Shown here piece by piece: positions 8,270 to 16,323 of a stretch of DNA of 64,000 nt; the stretch's first letter is position 1; the number at the start of each line of letters is the position of its first letter. The stretch lies in NCBI RefSeq assembly GCF_016862435.1, contig NZ_BOMY01000045.1, forward strand, positions 1-64,000. The letters are read 5' to 3'. Position numbers and translations under genes: made by a program. Source of the stretch: Paractinoplanes tereljensis. GTDB lineage: Bacteria; Actinomycetota; Actinomycetes; Mycobacteriales; Micromonosporaceae. The notes beneath the pieces are model-generated. The model was not told the DNA's origin. It ran no database searches and saw only the letters and a list, made by a program, of their open reading frames with translations.

Positions 8270-9189
8270 CGGGTGGCCACCTTCTGATCGGTGAGGGCTA
8301 GGAAGACGTCGTCGAGGTCGGGGGTGTGCACGGACAGCTCGTCGACCACGATGGCCTGGGCGTCCAGCCGGTCGATCAGGGTCTTCAGGGCGTGCAGGCT
8401 GCCGTCGCTGGGCACCCGCAGAGCTAGCGCGTCAGTGTCGCGGGAGGCGTCGCCCAGCACGCTCAAGGCCGCGTCCAGGCGTTCGGGGTCGGCGAAGCGC
8501 AGGCGGACGTGGCCGCCGGGGATACGGCGCTTCAGCTCCTCGGCGGTTCCCTCGGCGATCACCCGGCCCTGGCCGAGGACCGCGATCCGGTCGGCGAGTT
8601 CGTCGGCCTCGTCCAGGTACTGGGTGGTGAGGAGGATGGTTACGCCGTCGGCCACCAGGTCGCGGACGATCTGCCACATGTCGCGGCGGCCGCGCGGGTC
8701 GAGGCCGGTGGTCGGCTCGTCGAGGAAGATCACCTGAGGGCTGCCGACCAGGGTCATCGCCAGGTCGAGCCGGCGCTGCATGCCGCCGGAGTAGGTGGAC
8801 GCCGGCTTCTTCGCCGCGTCGGTCAGGTCGAACTGCTCCAGCAGCCGGCCGGTGCGCTTCCGGCCCTCGGCCTTGCTGAGCTGGTGCAGGTCGGCCATCA
8901 ACCGCAGGTTCTCCGCGCCGGTGAGGAGTTTGTCGACCGCGGAGAACTGGCCGGTGACGCCGATCGCGGCGCGCACCGCGTCCGGTTCGCGGGCGACGTC
9001 GTGCCCGGCGACCCGCACGTCGCCGGCGTCGGCACTGAGCAATGTGGACAGAATTTTTACGGTGGTGGTCTTTCCGGCGCCGTTCGCGCCGAGCAGCGCG
9101 AAGACCGTGCCGCCGGGCACATTCAGATCAAGACCATCGAGTACGACCTGATCGCCGAAGGACTTCCGTAGGCCGGTAACAGTGATCAT
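8266..9189 (-). CDS. ABC transporter ATP-binding protein (DrrA-like)
   Basis: A 307-residue ATPase. Walker A GANGAGKTT is near residue 33, the signature YSGGMQRRL near 133, Walker B VIFLDEPTTGLD near 154 and the H-loop equivalent is Q in LTTQYLDEA. The C-terminal region of about 80 residues (VRLRFADPERLDAAL onward) is the regulatory extension seen in DrrA proteins. ATG at 9189 is preceded by GGGAGA. It powers the adjacent permease and lies 16 bp downstream of the DUF4097 gene. Confidence 0.92.
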   Translation of the reverse strand: MITVTGLRKSFGDQVVLDGLDLNVPGGTVFALLGANGAGKTTTVKILSTLLSADAGDVRVAGHDVAREPDAVRAAIGVTGQFSAVDKLLTGAENLRLMADLHQLSKAEGRKRTGRLLEQFDLTDAAKKPASTYSGGMQRRLDLAMTLVGSPQVIFLDEPTTGLDPRGRRDMWQIVRDLVADGVTILLTTQYLDEADELADRIAVLGQGRVIAEGTAEELKRRIPGGHVRLRFADPERLDAALSVLGDASRDTDALALRVPSDGSLHALKTLIDRLDAQAIVVDELSVHTPDLDDVFLALTDQKVATR

Positions 9190-9205
9190 GGGGGGTCTCC
9201 CTGGG

Positions 9206-10045
9206 TCAGGAACGGTGGATGGCGATGTCGCCGTAGCCGGTGCGGCCGCGGACCTCGACGGTGCTGGCGGTCTCGTCGGGCCGGGTGGTGTTTTCCAACT
9301 GGTTGAGCACGTTGCCGAAGCCGGTGTTCAGTTCGAGCCAGGCGGCGGTGCCCGCGGCGATGCCGACGTCCAGGCCGCCGGCCGCGGTGGCGAGCGTGAT
9401 CGCGCCGCGGATCACCTCGCCGAGGCGGATGTTGCCGTTGGACGTCTTCGCGTCGACGCCGGCGCCGGCCCGGTCGACCTCGATGTTGCCGTTGGAGTTG
9501 CGGACCCGGACGTCGCCGGTGGCGGCGTCGATGAGGGTGTCGCCGTTGGCGTTCTTGACCGCCACGGTGCCGGTGACCTCGCCGACCTGGATCTTGCCGG
9601 AGCCGGTGGAGATGTCGGCGTCGCCGGTGACGGCGTCGATGGTGACGTGCCCGTACCCGGTGTGCAGGCGCAGCGGGCCGGTTCGTTCGAGCAGGATGTT
9701 GCCGGTGGTCTTGATCTTGCTGTCACCGAGTCGGCCGGTGGTGCGTACCTCGCCCATCTGCAGGTGGGCGTCCAGCCGGGAACCGGCCGGCAGTTCGATG
9801 GTCACCTCGACCGCCCGGGTCTTCTTGGAGAAGTCGAAGAGGCGTTTCGGGCCGGTGACCTGCAGCGTGCCGTTGCTGTAGTCGACCCGGGTCTCGCGGG
9901 CCGCCTGGACGTCGGACTCGTCGGATTCGTGGCTGGGACGGACCTCGACGACGGTGTCGGTGCGGTCGCTCGCGGCGATTCGCACGTTGCCGACGGCGTA
10001 GTCGAGCGTCACGGAGATCGGTTCGGGCGTCTCGAATTTAGGCAT
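9206..10045 (-). CDS. DUF4097 beta-strand repeat protein
   Basis: A 279-residue protein built of repeating short beta units with pattern GDxxxxxxxGxIxV, for example GDADISTGSGKIQVGEV and GDVRVRNSNGNIEV (about residues 130-240). This is the DUF4097/adhesin-like beta-helix found in bacterial envelope-stress proteins such as YvlB. No signal peptide is visible, so it may be cytoplasmic. ATG at 10045 has GGGGA six bases upstream and is preferred over GTG 10057. It lies between the ribbon-helix-helix regulator and the ABC exporter, which suggests a sensing or accessory role in that module. Confidence 0.8.
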   Translation of the reverse strand: MPKFETPEPISVTLDYAVGNVRIAASDRTDTVVEVRPSHESDESDVQAARETRVDYSNGTLQVTGPKRLFDFSKKTRAVEVTIELPAGSRLDAHLQMGEVRTTGRLGDSKIKTTGNILLERTGPLRLHTGYGHVTIDAVTGDADISTGSGKIQVGEVTGTVAVKNANGDTLIDAATGDVRVRNSNGNIEVDRAGAGVDAKTSNGNIRLGEVIRGAITLATAAGGLDVGIAAGTAAWLELNTGFGNVLNQLENTTRPDETASTVEVRGRTGYGDIAIHRS

Positions 10046-10095
10046 GGTGGTCCCCACTTCACGGGTCGGGTTGGCGTTTAAGCAGGTGGGAGGGG

Positions 10096-10602
10096 TTAGT
10101 GCACCCAGCCGCTGAAGCTCTGCGAGGTGCGCTTGGTGGTCTCGCGCGGCTCGGGCCGCGCGGCGGGGTCGGCCTGCTGCAGGCCGGCGGTGGCCGCCCG
10201 GACCAGCCAGGCGTTGACCGAGCGGCCCTGCCGGGCCGCGGCGTCCTCGATCGCGGTCTTGAGCTGTTCGGGCATGCGGACGTTGATGCGGGCGGCCGGG
10301 CCGTCGTCCGGGAAGGTGTCGGCCGGGGCCGGCTCGGCCGGGCGGTCGATCGGCTCGGTGGTCGGCACGGTCACCACGAATTCCGGGTCGCGGCCGCGCA
10401 GGCGCACCTCGACCGAGCCGGGGACCAGGTCCTGGGTGATCTCGTCGGCGGCGGCCGACAGCGCGTCCAGCAGGGTCATCCGGATCGCCGACTCGAGCGG
10501 GCCGGTCAGGCGCTCGACCAGCGCACGCGACTCCTCGCCGCCGGCTTCGGCCAGCGTGGCGAACTCGCGGCCGAGGTTGTTCACATACGAGGTCAAGTCC
10601 AT
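10096..10602 (-). CDS. HicB/Arc-type ribbon-helix-helix regulator
   Basis: A 168-residue protein. A helical N-terminal region of about 85 residues is followed by a Pro/Ala linker and a ribbon-helix-helix domain at about 112-145, with the beta strand RINVRMPEQLKTAIEDAA and the turn GRSVNAWLVRA. Such domains dimerise and bind DNA through the strand. No HicA-type toxin gene is adjacent. It is the first gene of a minus-strand operon with DUF4097 and an ABC exporter. Its start codon lies inside an array of TGGCAC boxes spaced one helical turn apart, which points to autoregulation. Confidence 0.75.
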   Translation of the reverse strand: MDLTSYVNNLGREFATLAEAGGEESRALVERLTGPLESAIRMTLLDALSAAADEITQDLVPGSVEVRLRGRDPEFVVTVPTTEPIDRPAEPAPADTFPDDGPAARINVRMPEQLKTAIEDAAARQGRSVNAWLVRAATAGLQQADPAARPEPRETTKRTSQSFSGWVH

Positions 10603-10661
10603 GGCACTACTATGGCACCGCGATGGCACACACGCAAGCCAATCTGGCACCTCTTTGGCAC
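10602..10661 (-). promoter_or_regulatory. Phased TGGCAC array, probable RHH operator
   Basis: TGGCAC occurs at 10602, 10613, 10624, 10645 and 10656: spacings of 11, 11, 21 and 11 bp, so all copies face the same side of the helix, with one position (near 10634) degenerate. The array covers the start codon and upstream region of the ribbon-helix-helix gene. Proteins of that fold bind tandem short repeats cooperatively, so this is the likely autoregulatory operator. The divergent SDR gene starts 66 bp beyond it and may share control. Confidence 0.7.
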
Positions 10662-10726
10662 CATGTCGTTCGACTCTGCTGTGACCAGGGGATATGCCGG
10701 GACCATCGAGGTGATGGAGGTGCACC

Positions 10727-11509
10727 ATGACACGAACATCGGTGGTCACCGGATCGGCTTCCGGCATTGGCAAGGCCACCAAAGAGCTGTTGGAGAGCCG
10801 CGGCGAGCGGGTCATCGGAGTTGATCTGCACGACGCCGACATCGAGGTCGATCTGACCACCGCCGCGGGGCGGGTCGCCCTCGTCGAGGAGGTCCGGCGG
10901 CTCAGCGGCGGGGTCGTCGACGCGGTCTACGCGGTCGCCGGCCTGGCGCTGCCGGTGCCGGCCACGGTCGCGGTCAACTACTTCGGGGCGGTCGCGACGC
11001 TCGCCGGCCTGCGTCCGTTCCTGCTGGCCTCGGCCGCGCCGCGGGCCGTCGTCGTGTCGTCGATGGCGGCACTGCACCCGGTCGACGACGAGCTTGTCGC
11101 GTTGCTGACGGCGGGGGACGAGGCGGCGGCGATCGAGCGCGCCGAGGTGCTGGCCAAGGAACCAGAGACGGTCGGGTCGTTGATCTACAGCTCCAGCAAG
11201 CGGGCGCTCTCCCGCTGGGTGCGACGGGAGGCGCCGGCGGCCGACTGGGCGGGTGCGTCCATTCCGCTCAACGCGGTGGGTCCGGGGATCATCGTCACGC
11301 CGATGACGGCCGAGATGATCTCGACCGAGGAGAAGACGGCGGCGCTGCTCGAGTTGGTGCCGATGCCGCTCAACGGGGTCGCCCAGCCGGGGTCGGTGGC
11401 CGGCCTGCTGGCCTGGCTCGGCAGCGCCGAGAACACGCATCTGTGCGGCCAGGTGATCTACGTCGACGGCGGCAGCGACGCCGTCATCCGGGGTGACTCC
11501 GTCTGGTGA
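10727..11509 (+). CDS. Short-chain dehydrogenase/reductase
   Basis: A 260-residue classical SDR. The cofactor loop TGSASGIGKA is at residues 8-17, with D33 after strand 2 favouring NAD(H). Catalytic residues are Ser in VVSSMAAL (about 107), Tyr and Lys in YSSSK (about 154-158). The C-terminal part reads VNAVGPGIIVTPM... and CGQVIYVDGG, the usual end of the fold. The NNAG motif is replaced by VAGLA. ATG at 10727 follows GGAGGTGCACC. Substrate unknown. Transcribed divergently from the ribbon-helix-helix operon. Confidence 0.88.
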   Translation: MTRTSVVTGSASGIGKATKELLESRGERVIGVDLHDADIEVDLTTAAGRVALVEEVRRLSGGVVDAVYAVAGLALPVPATVAVNYFGAVATLAGLRPFLLASAAPRAVVVSSMAALHPVDDELVALLTAGDEAAAIERAEVLAKEPETVGSLIYSSSKRALSRWVRREAPAADWAGASIPLNAVGPGIIVTPMTAEMISTEEKTAALLELVPMPLNGVAQPGSVAGLLAWLGSAENTHLCGQVIYVDGGSDAVIRGDSVW

Positions 11510-11515
11510 AGGGCG

Positions 11516-11561
11516 TGCGGGGGCCGGGCGGGGCCGCATCGATCGCGGTCCGGCCCCCGCA
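11516..11561. terminator. Hairpin between convergent genes
   Basis: A perfect 12-bp stem TGCGGGGGCCGG (11516-11527) with its complement at 11550-11561, loop 22 nt. It lies between the SDR stop and the dioxygenase stop, so it can serve both transcripts. Confidence 0.6.
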
Positions 11562-11569
11562 TCTTCCCG

Positions 11570-12478
11570 TCAGGAGGCGGAGGGTGAGGGGCTTTCGGAG
11601 GGGCTCTCGGAAGGGCTTTCCGAGGTGGACGGGCTGGGTGACGGGCTGCCGGACGGCGGCGGGCCGCTCGGCGGGGGACCGCCGGGGCCGCCGGGACCGC
11701 CCGGACCACCCATGCCGCCGTCGGGGGCGCCCACCGCGGTGTCGGAGAGATCCATGCCGATCGAGAAGCAGGCCGACCAGCCGCGGCCCTGGCGCTGCGG
11801 GGACAGCAGCATCTGGTCGCCGACCGTGTTGAAGATGCCGTCGGTGGCGTTTGTGGTGTCCGGGGTGCCCTTGGCGGCGTACGGTTCGGTGGCCAGGAAC
11901 GCCGCGTTGAATTCCTCGGAGAAGAACAACTGCGAGGTGAACTCGTACGGGTTCCCGTCGGTCCCGGTGGTTCGGACCTTGAGGTGGATGTGCACCGTAC
12001 GGCCCTGGTACCAACCCGGAAGAACGGTGATGAAGCGGGCCACGCCTCGGCTGTTGGTGAGCTGGTAGCCGCGCAGGAAGGTCTTGCCCACCGAGTTGTT
12101 GGCGGCCTCGTCGGAGTAGACGCCCGCGGCGTCGCAGTGCCAGATGTCCACCTGAGCGCCGGCCAGCGGGGCGCAGACGCCCTCGGTGATCTGCAGGATG
12201 CTCAGGTCGAGCGTGAGTTTGGTGCCGGCTGAGACCGAGCCGTCCGAGGTGTCGATGCGGATGTCGGACCGGTTCAGGCCCTCGTCCACGAAGTAGGGGC
12301 CCTCGGTCATCTCGGGCTTGGCGACACAGTCGATCGTCGTGGTCGCGGGGCGGCCGGCGGCCTGGGCAGTGGTGGCGCCCGCGGCCACGGCTAAGCCGGC
12401 CCCGGTGGCCAGGCCCAGGGTGACCAAAGCCTGACGGCGGCTGAGCAGCCGGCCGACGGGTTCGTCGTCGTCGTGCAT
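11570..12478 (-). CDS. Tat-exported intradiol ring-cleavage dioxygenase
   Basis: A 302-residue protein related to protocatechuate/catechol 1,2-dioxygenases, which split aromatic diols using Fe(III). A Tat signal (SRRQALVTLG, residues 13-22, then a hydrophobic stretch ending AQA) predicts folded export. The catalytic core spans about 45-235: TEGPYFVDEGLNRSDIR, VDIWHCDAAGVYSD, FLRGYQLTNSRGVARFITVLPGWYQGRTVHIH. Iron ligands Tyr (Y in PGWYQGR) and the two His in VHIH are present; the second Tyr would be in AGVYSD. The last 65 residues are a Gly/Pro/Ser-rich tail. ATG at 12478 follows AGAGGAGA. Divergent from the pectate lyase gene. Confidence 0.85.
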   Translation of the reverse strand: MHDDDEPVGRLLSRRQALVTLGLATGAGLAVAAGATTAQAAGRPATTTIDCVAKPEMTEGPYFVDEGLNRSDIRIDTSDGSVSAGTKLTLDLSILQITEGVCAPLAGAQVDIWHCDAAGVYSDEAANNSVGKTFLRGYQLTNSRGVARFITVLPGWYQGRTVHIHLKVRTTGTDGNPYEFTSQLFFSEEFNAAFLATEPYAAKGTPDTTNATDGIFNTVGDQMLLSPQRQGRGWSACFSIGMDLSDTAVGAPDGGMGGPGGPGGPGGPPPSGPPPSGSPSPSPSTSESPSESPSESPSPSAS

Positions 12479-12575
12479 CAGATCTCCTCTGTGGATGTGC
12501 AGGGAATCCGGCCGACGGTATGTATCGATACTTTGAAATGTCTAAATGGAAGCTGTCCATGAGCTGTGGGCGGCT

Positions 12576-12621
12576 GTGACCGGGGTCACTTTCCCGGGCG
12601 GCAACTTTCCGGGGCGGCAAC
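12576..12621 (+). promoter_or_regulatory. Palindrome plus tandem 16-bp direct repeat
   Basis: GTGACC-GG-GGTCAC is a perfect palindrome at 12576-12589. It is followed at once by two tandem 16-mers, TTTCCCGGGCGGCAAC (12590-12605) and TTTCCGGGGCGGCAAC (12606-12621), differing at one base. They lie 45-90 bp upstream of the pectate lyase start in the divergent region, so they are candidate operators. Which regulator binds is unknown. Confidence 0.5.
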
Positions 12622-12665
12622 GACCACCCCCATGCAGAGCCGTCCCCCTTGGAAGGAATCCCCCG

Positions 12666-14222
12666 TTGCGCAGGAAAATCGTATTCGCGGCCGGCATCAC
12701 GACCGTCGTGGTCGGGCTCGGCAGCCTGGCCTCCGTGTCGTTCGCCGACGCCGACTCAGCCACCGACGCCGGCTTCTCCGACAACTTCGAGGACGGCGAC
12801 ACCGCCGGCTGGAGCAAGTCGGGCGGCACCTGGTCGGTGGTCAGTGACGGGTCGAAGGTGCTGAAGCAGACCAAGACCGGCGCGACCCTGGCCCGGCAGT
12901 TCGCCGGACTGACCGACTGGGCCGACTACACGGTGCAGGCGCGGGTCGAGCCGCTGTCGGTCGCCGCCGACGGGTACGCCGCGATCGTGGCCCGGTCGAC
13001 CAGCGCGACAAGCTTCTACCGGCTGGCCGTGACCGGCACCAACAAGGTGCGGCTGGAATCGGTGAAGTCGGGCACCGCCACGGTGCTGAGCGAGGCGGCA
13101 CTCACGGTGACCGCCGGCACGACGTACACCCTGGGTCTCTCGGTGAATGGCAGCACGCTGAGCGGGTCGGTCAACGGGGCCTCGGTGGTCACGGCGTCGG
13201 CCACCGCTTTCGCCAAGGGGCGGATCGGGCTTCAGACGTACGGTGCAAGTGCGCAGTTTGATGATGTGAGCGTGACCGTCGGCAGTACCTCGACCCCGAC
13301 GTCATCCCCCACCACAAGCCCGACCGCAAGCCCCAGCGGGAGCTTCGAGAGCAGCCCGATCGGGTTCGGGGCCGGCACCACCGGTGGCGCCGGCGGCACG
13401 ACCGTGCAGATCACCTCGCTGGCGCAGCTGGTTGCGGAAGCCGCCTCGGACGGGCCGAAGGTTCTGCAGCTCTCCACGGTCATTCAGGGCGGCGGCGATG
13501 ACCAGGTCGTCGTCTCGTCGGACAAGACGATCGTGGGTGTCACGGCCAACGCGGGCCTGACCGGCGGTGGTTTCTTCATCAAGAAGGCCAGCAACGTCAT
13601 CATCCGCAATCTGAAGATCTCGTTCGCGCAGGCGCCCACCGACCTGATCGCGGCCCAGGTGTCCGACCACATCTGGATCGATCACAACGAGCTGTTCAAC
13701 GACACCAGCCACGACAAGGACTTCTACGACGGCATGGTGGACCTGACGCACGCCACCGACTTCGTCACGGTCTCCTGGAACTACCTGCACGACCACTTCA
13801 AGGGCTCGCTGGTCGGGCACAGCGACAGCAACGCCGCCGAGGACACCGGGCACCTGCGGGTCACCTACAGCCACAACTGGTTCGACAACGTCGCGTCCCG
13901 GCTGCCGCGGCTGCGGTTCGGCACCGCGCACCTCTACAACAACCTGTTCACCAACGCCGCCACCAGCGGCATCCACTGCCTGATGTCGGCGCAGTGCCTG
14001 GTGCAGAACAACGTGTTCGTCAACGTGAAGCTGCCGGTCTGGACCACCGAGGACTCCGACGAGGACGGCTTCGCGGTGATCAGCGGCAACGACTTCGGTG
14101 GCGAGGCGCCGGTCATCACCCAGACCGGGACGTTCGCCACGCCGCCGTACGCGTTCCCGCTCGGCGCCACAGCCGACGTCTCCGCCCTGGTCAAGGCGGG
14201 CGTCGGCACCGGCAAGATCTGA
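12666..14222 (+). CDS. Secreted pectate lyase with N-terminal LamG-like domain
   Basis: A 518-residue secreted PL1-type pectate lyase. TTG at 12666 is chosen because GGAAGGAA lies upstream and a signal peptide (basic start, hydrophobic stretch, FADA, residues 1-29) begins there. Residues about 35-200 form a beta-sandwich resembling LamG/DUF1080 (FSDNFEDGDTAGWSKSGGTW). A Ser/Thr/Pro linker follows, then the parallel beta-helix lyase (about 230-518) with IWIDHNELF, FYDGMVDLTH and SRLPRLRFG carrying the catalytic Arg. It cleaves polygalacturonate by beta-elimination outside the cell. Confidence 0.9.
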   Translation: MRRKIVFAAGITTVVVGLGSLASVSFADADSATDAGFSDNFEDGDTAGWSKSGGTWSVVSDGSKVLKQTKTGATLARQFAGLTDWADYTVQARVEPLSVAADGYAAIVARSTSATSFYRLAVTGTNKVRLESVKSGTATVLSEAALTVTAGTTYTLGLSVNGSTLSGSVNGASVVTASATAFAKGRIGLQTYGASAQFDDVSVTVGSTSTPTSSPTTSPTASPSGSFESSPIGFGAGTTGGAGGTTVQITSLAQLVAEAASDGPKVLQLSTVIQGGGDDQVVVSSDKTIVGVTANAGLTGGGFFIKKASNVIIRNLKISFAQAPTDLIAAQVSDHIWIDHNELFNDTSHDKDFYDGMVDLTHATDFVTVSWNYLHDHFKGSLVGHSDSNAAEDTGHLRVTYSHNWFDNVASRLPRLRFGTAHLYNNLFTNAATSGIHCLMSAQCLVQNNVFVNVKLPVWTTEDSDEDGFAVISGNDFGGEAPVITQTGTFATPPYAFPLGATADVSALVKAGVGTGKI

Positions 14223-14226
14223 GCAT

Positions 14227-14259
14227 GAAAAAGGGGGCGCAATCCGCGCCCCCTTTTTC
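14227..14259. terminator. Bidirectional intrinsic terminator
   Basis: A perfect 14-bp stem GAAAAAGGGGGCGC (14227-14240) and its complement (14246-14259) with a 5-nt loop. The A5/T5 flanks give a T-run in both directions. It lies between the convergent pectate lyase and small secreted protein genes. Confidence 0.92.
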
Positions 14260-14265
14260 AACGGA

Positions 14266-14844
14266 TTAGAGGCCCAGCAGGCCCAGCAGCGCCAGGATCT
14301 GGTTCAGCAGCGCCACGATGTCGGTCAGCGCACCGGCGCCGTCCAGCAGGCCGGCCACCGCGCACAGCAGGTTGCCGAGCAGGTTGCCCGGGCCGGAGTT
14401 GGCGGTGATGTCGAGGACCACGGTGTTCAGGTGGACATGCAGGCCCAGCAGGTCCAGGTCCAGCGGGCCGAGCACCAGGTGCAGGATGTTGCACGCGGCC
14501 AGGGTGCTCACGTCGCCGTTGCTGCCGGTGGGCAGCTGGAGCGGCAGGGTGACCGGGGTGTCGGTCTCACCGGCGGTGGTGCCGTCGGCGTTGGTCAGGA
14601 CGCTGTGCAGAACGCCGGTGGCGACGATCGTGTCGTCCTGAACGGCGAACTCGCTCGGGGTGAACGAGCCGGTCACCGTGCCGACCGCGCCGGTCGCGTC
14701 GGTGAACGTGCCGTCCACCGTGGACACCAGGGTGCCGGCCGGGTCGTCGACGGCGGCGTTCGCCGGGGCGGCCGCGACGGCGGTCATGGTGACGGCAAGC
14801 GTACCGGCCATCAGTAGCTTGCTGATCATGCTTCCCACGCGCAT
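14266..14844 (-). CDS. Secreted protein of unknown function
   Basis: A 192-residue protein that I do not recognise. The ATG at 14844 is preferred because AGGGAGA lies upstream and a clean signal peptide follows (MRVGSMISKLLMAGTLAVTM, cleavage near ANA, residue 31). The mature part is rich in Thr, Val, Leu and Gly, with two Cys residues (ACNIL and LLCAV), and ends in a hydrophobic Leu-rich segment. The pattern resembles small actinomycete secreted proteins with a beta-sandwich. It is convergent with the pectate lyase and shares its terminator. Confidence 0.7.
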   Translation of the reverse strand: MRVGSMISKLLMAGTLAVTMTAVAAAPANAAVDDPAGTLVSTVDGTFTDATGAVGTVTGSFTPSEFAVQDDTIVATGVLHSVLTNADGTTAGETDTPVTLPLQLPTGSNGDVSTLAACNILHLVLGPLDLDLLGLHVHLNTVVLDITANSGPGNLLGNLLCAVAGLLDGAGALTDIVALLNQILALLGLLGL

Positions 14845-15002
14845 GTGGATCTCCCTGTTCGGAATGGCGGTTCCTGTCGCCCCCATCCCTGCCCGGCTGA
14901 CCGCATCGAAAACGACCGATGTATAGGCCGCATTTTCGGAGTATGAAATATCCGTATTGGTCGGATTGTTTAGGTTGCGTCGGCCCAGGTCAGGGCGCCG
15001 TG

Positions 15003-15015
15003 CTTACTCAGTAAG
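15003..15015. promoter_or_regulatory. Perfect palindrome upstream of GAF protein
   Basis: CTTACT-C-AGTAAG, 6-bp arms around one base, 56 bp before the GAF/kinase-like start in an AT-richer intergenic region (14845-15070). It is a candidate operator; nothing links it to a particular regulator. Confidence 0.3.
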
Positions 15016-15070
15016 ACCCGATTCGCTACTTTTGGGTGGTATCTCTTGAGCGAAGCCTCGGAGGTGTCCC

Positions 15071-16315
15071 ATGCAAGCTCACACGCCCGACAACGAAATC
15101 GACCGTCTCTCCGCTCTCTACGCGCTCGACATCCTGGACAGCGCCCCGGAGCAGGACTTCGACGACATCGTGCAGCTCGCCTCGAACGTGTGCGGGACAC
15201 CGATGTCCCTGGTCACGCTCGTCGACACGGACCGGCAATGGTTCAAGGCGCGGGTCGGCACCGATCTCACCGAGACGTCCCGCGACCTCTCGTTCTGCGC
15301 CCACGCGATCCTCGGCCGGGACCTGCTGGTGGTGCCGGACGCGACCAAGGACGCCCGGTTCGCCGACAACCCGTCGGTCGACATGGACGGCGGCATCCGC
15401 TTCTACGCCGGGGCGCCACTGGTCACCACTGACGGATTCGCGCTCGGCACGCTGTGCGTGATCGACAACTCGCCGCGCAGCCTCGACATCGAGCAGCTGC
15501 AGGCGCTGCGGGCGCTGGCCCGGCAGGTCACCTCACAGATGGAGCTGCGCCGGCACGCGATCGCGCTGGCCAACACCACGGCCCGGCTGCAGGAGCTGGA
15601 ACGGCGCAAGGACGACCTGGCCTGGCTGGTCGGCGGGGACCTGCGGGCACCGCTGCGGCTGATCTCCGGCTATCTGGAGAAGCTGGGCACCACCGGACGC
15701 CACGACGCCGAGATGGCCGAGCTGGTCGGCCGGGCCACCGCCGGGCACATCCGGGGCTTTCTCGACCTGCTGCACCATCTGAACAGCATGGCCGACGCCG
15801 GCTTCGGCAGCGAGAGTCTGCACATGCGCGAGTGTGACCTGACCCGGGTCACCCAGCGGGCGGTCGAGGCGGTGCGGCCGATCGCGGCGACCAAACACAT
15901 CTGGATCCTCAACCAGGCCGGCGGCCCGGCACTGCCGATCATCGCCGATCCGGTGCGCCTCGAGCAGGTGCTCACCCATCTGCTGTTCGCCGCGGTGAAG
16001 TACACCCATCCCGGCGGCCGGGTCCGGGTCGGCACCGAGATCGAGTCGGGCCCGACCGTCCGCCTCGACGACATGGACATGCCCGACGGACTGCGACCCG
16101 AACTGTTCCCGCACCTGTACTACGGCACGATCGCCAACCCGTCGGACGCCGCCGGGCCGGACCGTGGCCTCGCGGTGGCGAAGAAGATCCTGGACGCGCA
16201 TCACGCCACGGTGGCGCTCTCCGACCGGCCCGGCGACGGCACCTCGTTGCACGTGGTCTTCCCGTTCGCGCAGTCGCAGGTGCACGACCAGTTCAGCGAA
16301 CTGGTGGCGGCCTGA
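15071..16315 (+). CDS. GAF protein with degenerate histidine-kinase domains
   Basis: A 414-residue soluble protein. ATG at 15071 follows CGGAGG. Residues 18-165 are a GAF domain of the type seen in light or redox sensors (ILDSAPEQDFDDIVQLAS, LSFCAHAI, FYAGAPL). Residues about 165-240 align with a dimerisation/phosphoacceptor helix and 255-400 with an ATPase fold. The phosphoacceptor position in GGDLRAPL (normally SHDLRxPL) is Gly189. The N-box asparagine is Ala307 in HLLFAAVKYT. The DxGxG box is unrecognisable (333-341). It is probably catalytically dead and acts as a signalling scaffold or pseudo-kinase. There is no adjacent response regulator. Confidence 0.8.
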   Translation: MQAHTPDNEIDRLSALYALDILDSAPEQDFDDIVQLASNVCGTPMSLVTLVDTDRQWFKARVGTDLTETSRDLSFCAHAILGRDLLVVPDATKDARFADNPSVDMDGGIRFYAGAPLVTTDGFALGTLCVIDNSPRSLDIEQLQALRALARQVTSQMELRRHAIALANTTARLQELERRKDDLAWLVGGDLRAPLRLISGYLEKLGTTGRHDAEMAELVGRATAGHIRGFLDLLHHLNSMADAGFGSESLHMRECDLTRVTQRAVEAVRPIAATKHIWILNQAGGPALPIIADPVRLEQVLTHLLFAAVKYTHPGGRVRVGTEIESGPTVRLDDMDMPDGLRPELFPHLYYGTIANPSDAAGPDRGLAVAKKILDAHHATVALSDRPGDGTSLHVVFPFAQSQVHDQFSELVAA

Positions 16316-16323
16316 CGACGTCA

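Noticed and set aside
10096..10602. A HicAB toxin-antitoxin pair
   Set aside because: The ribbon-helix-helix protein is antitoxin-like, but no small HicA-type toxin gene lies on either side.
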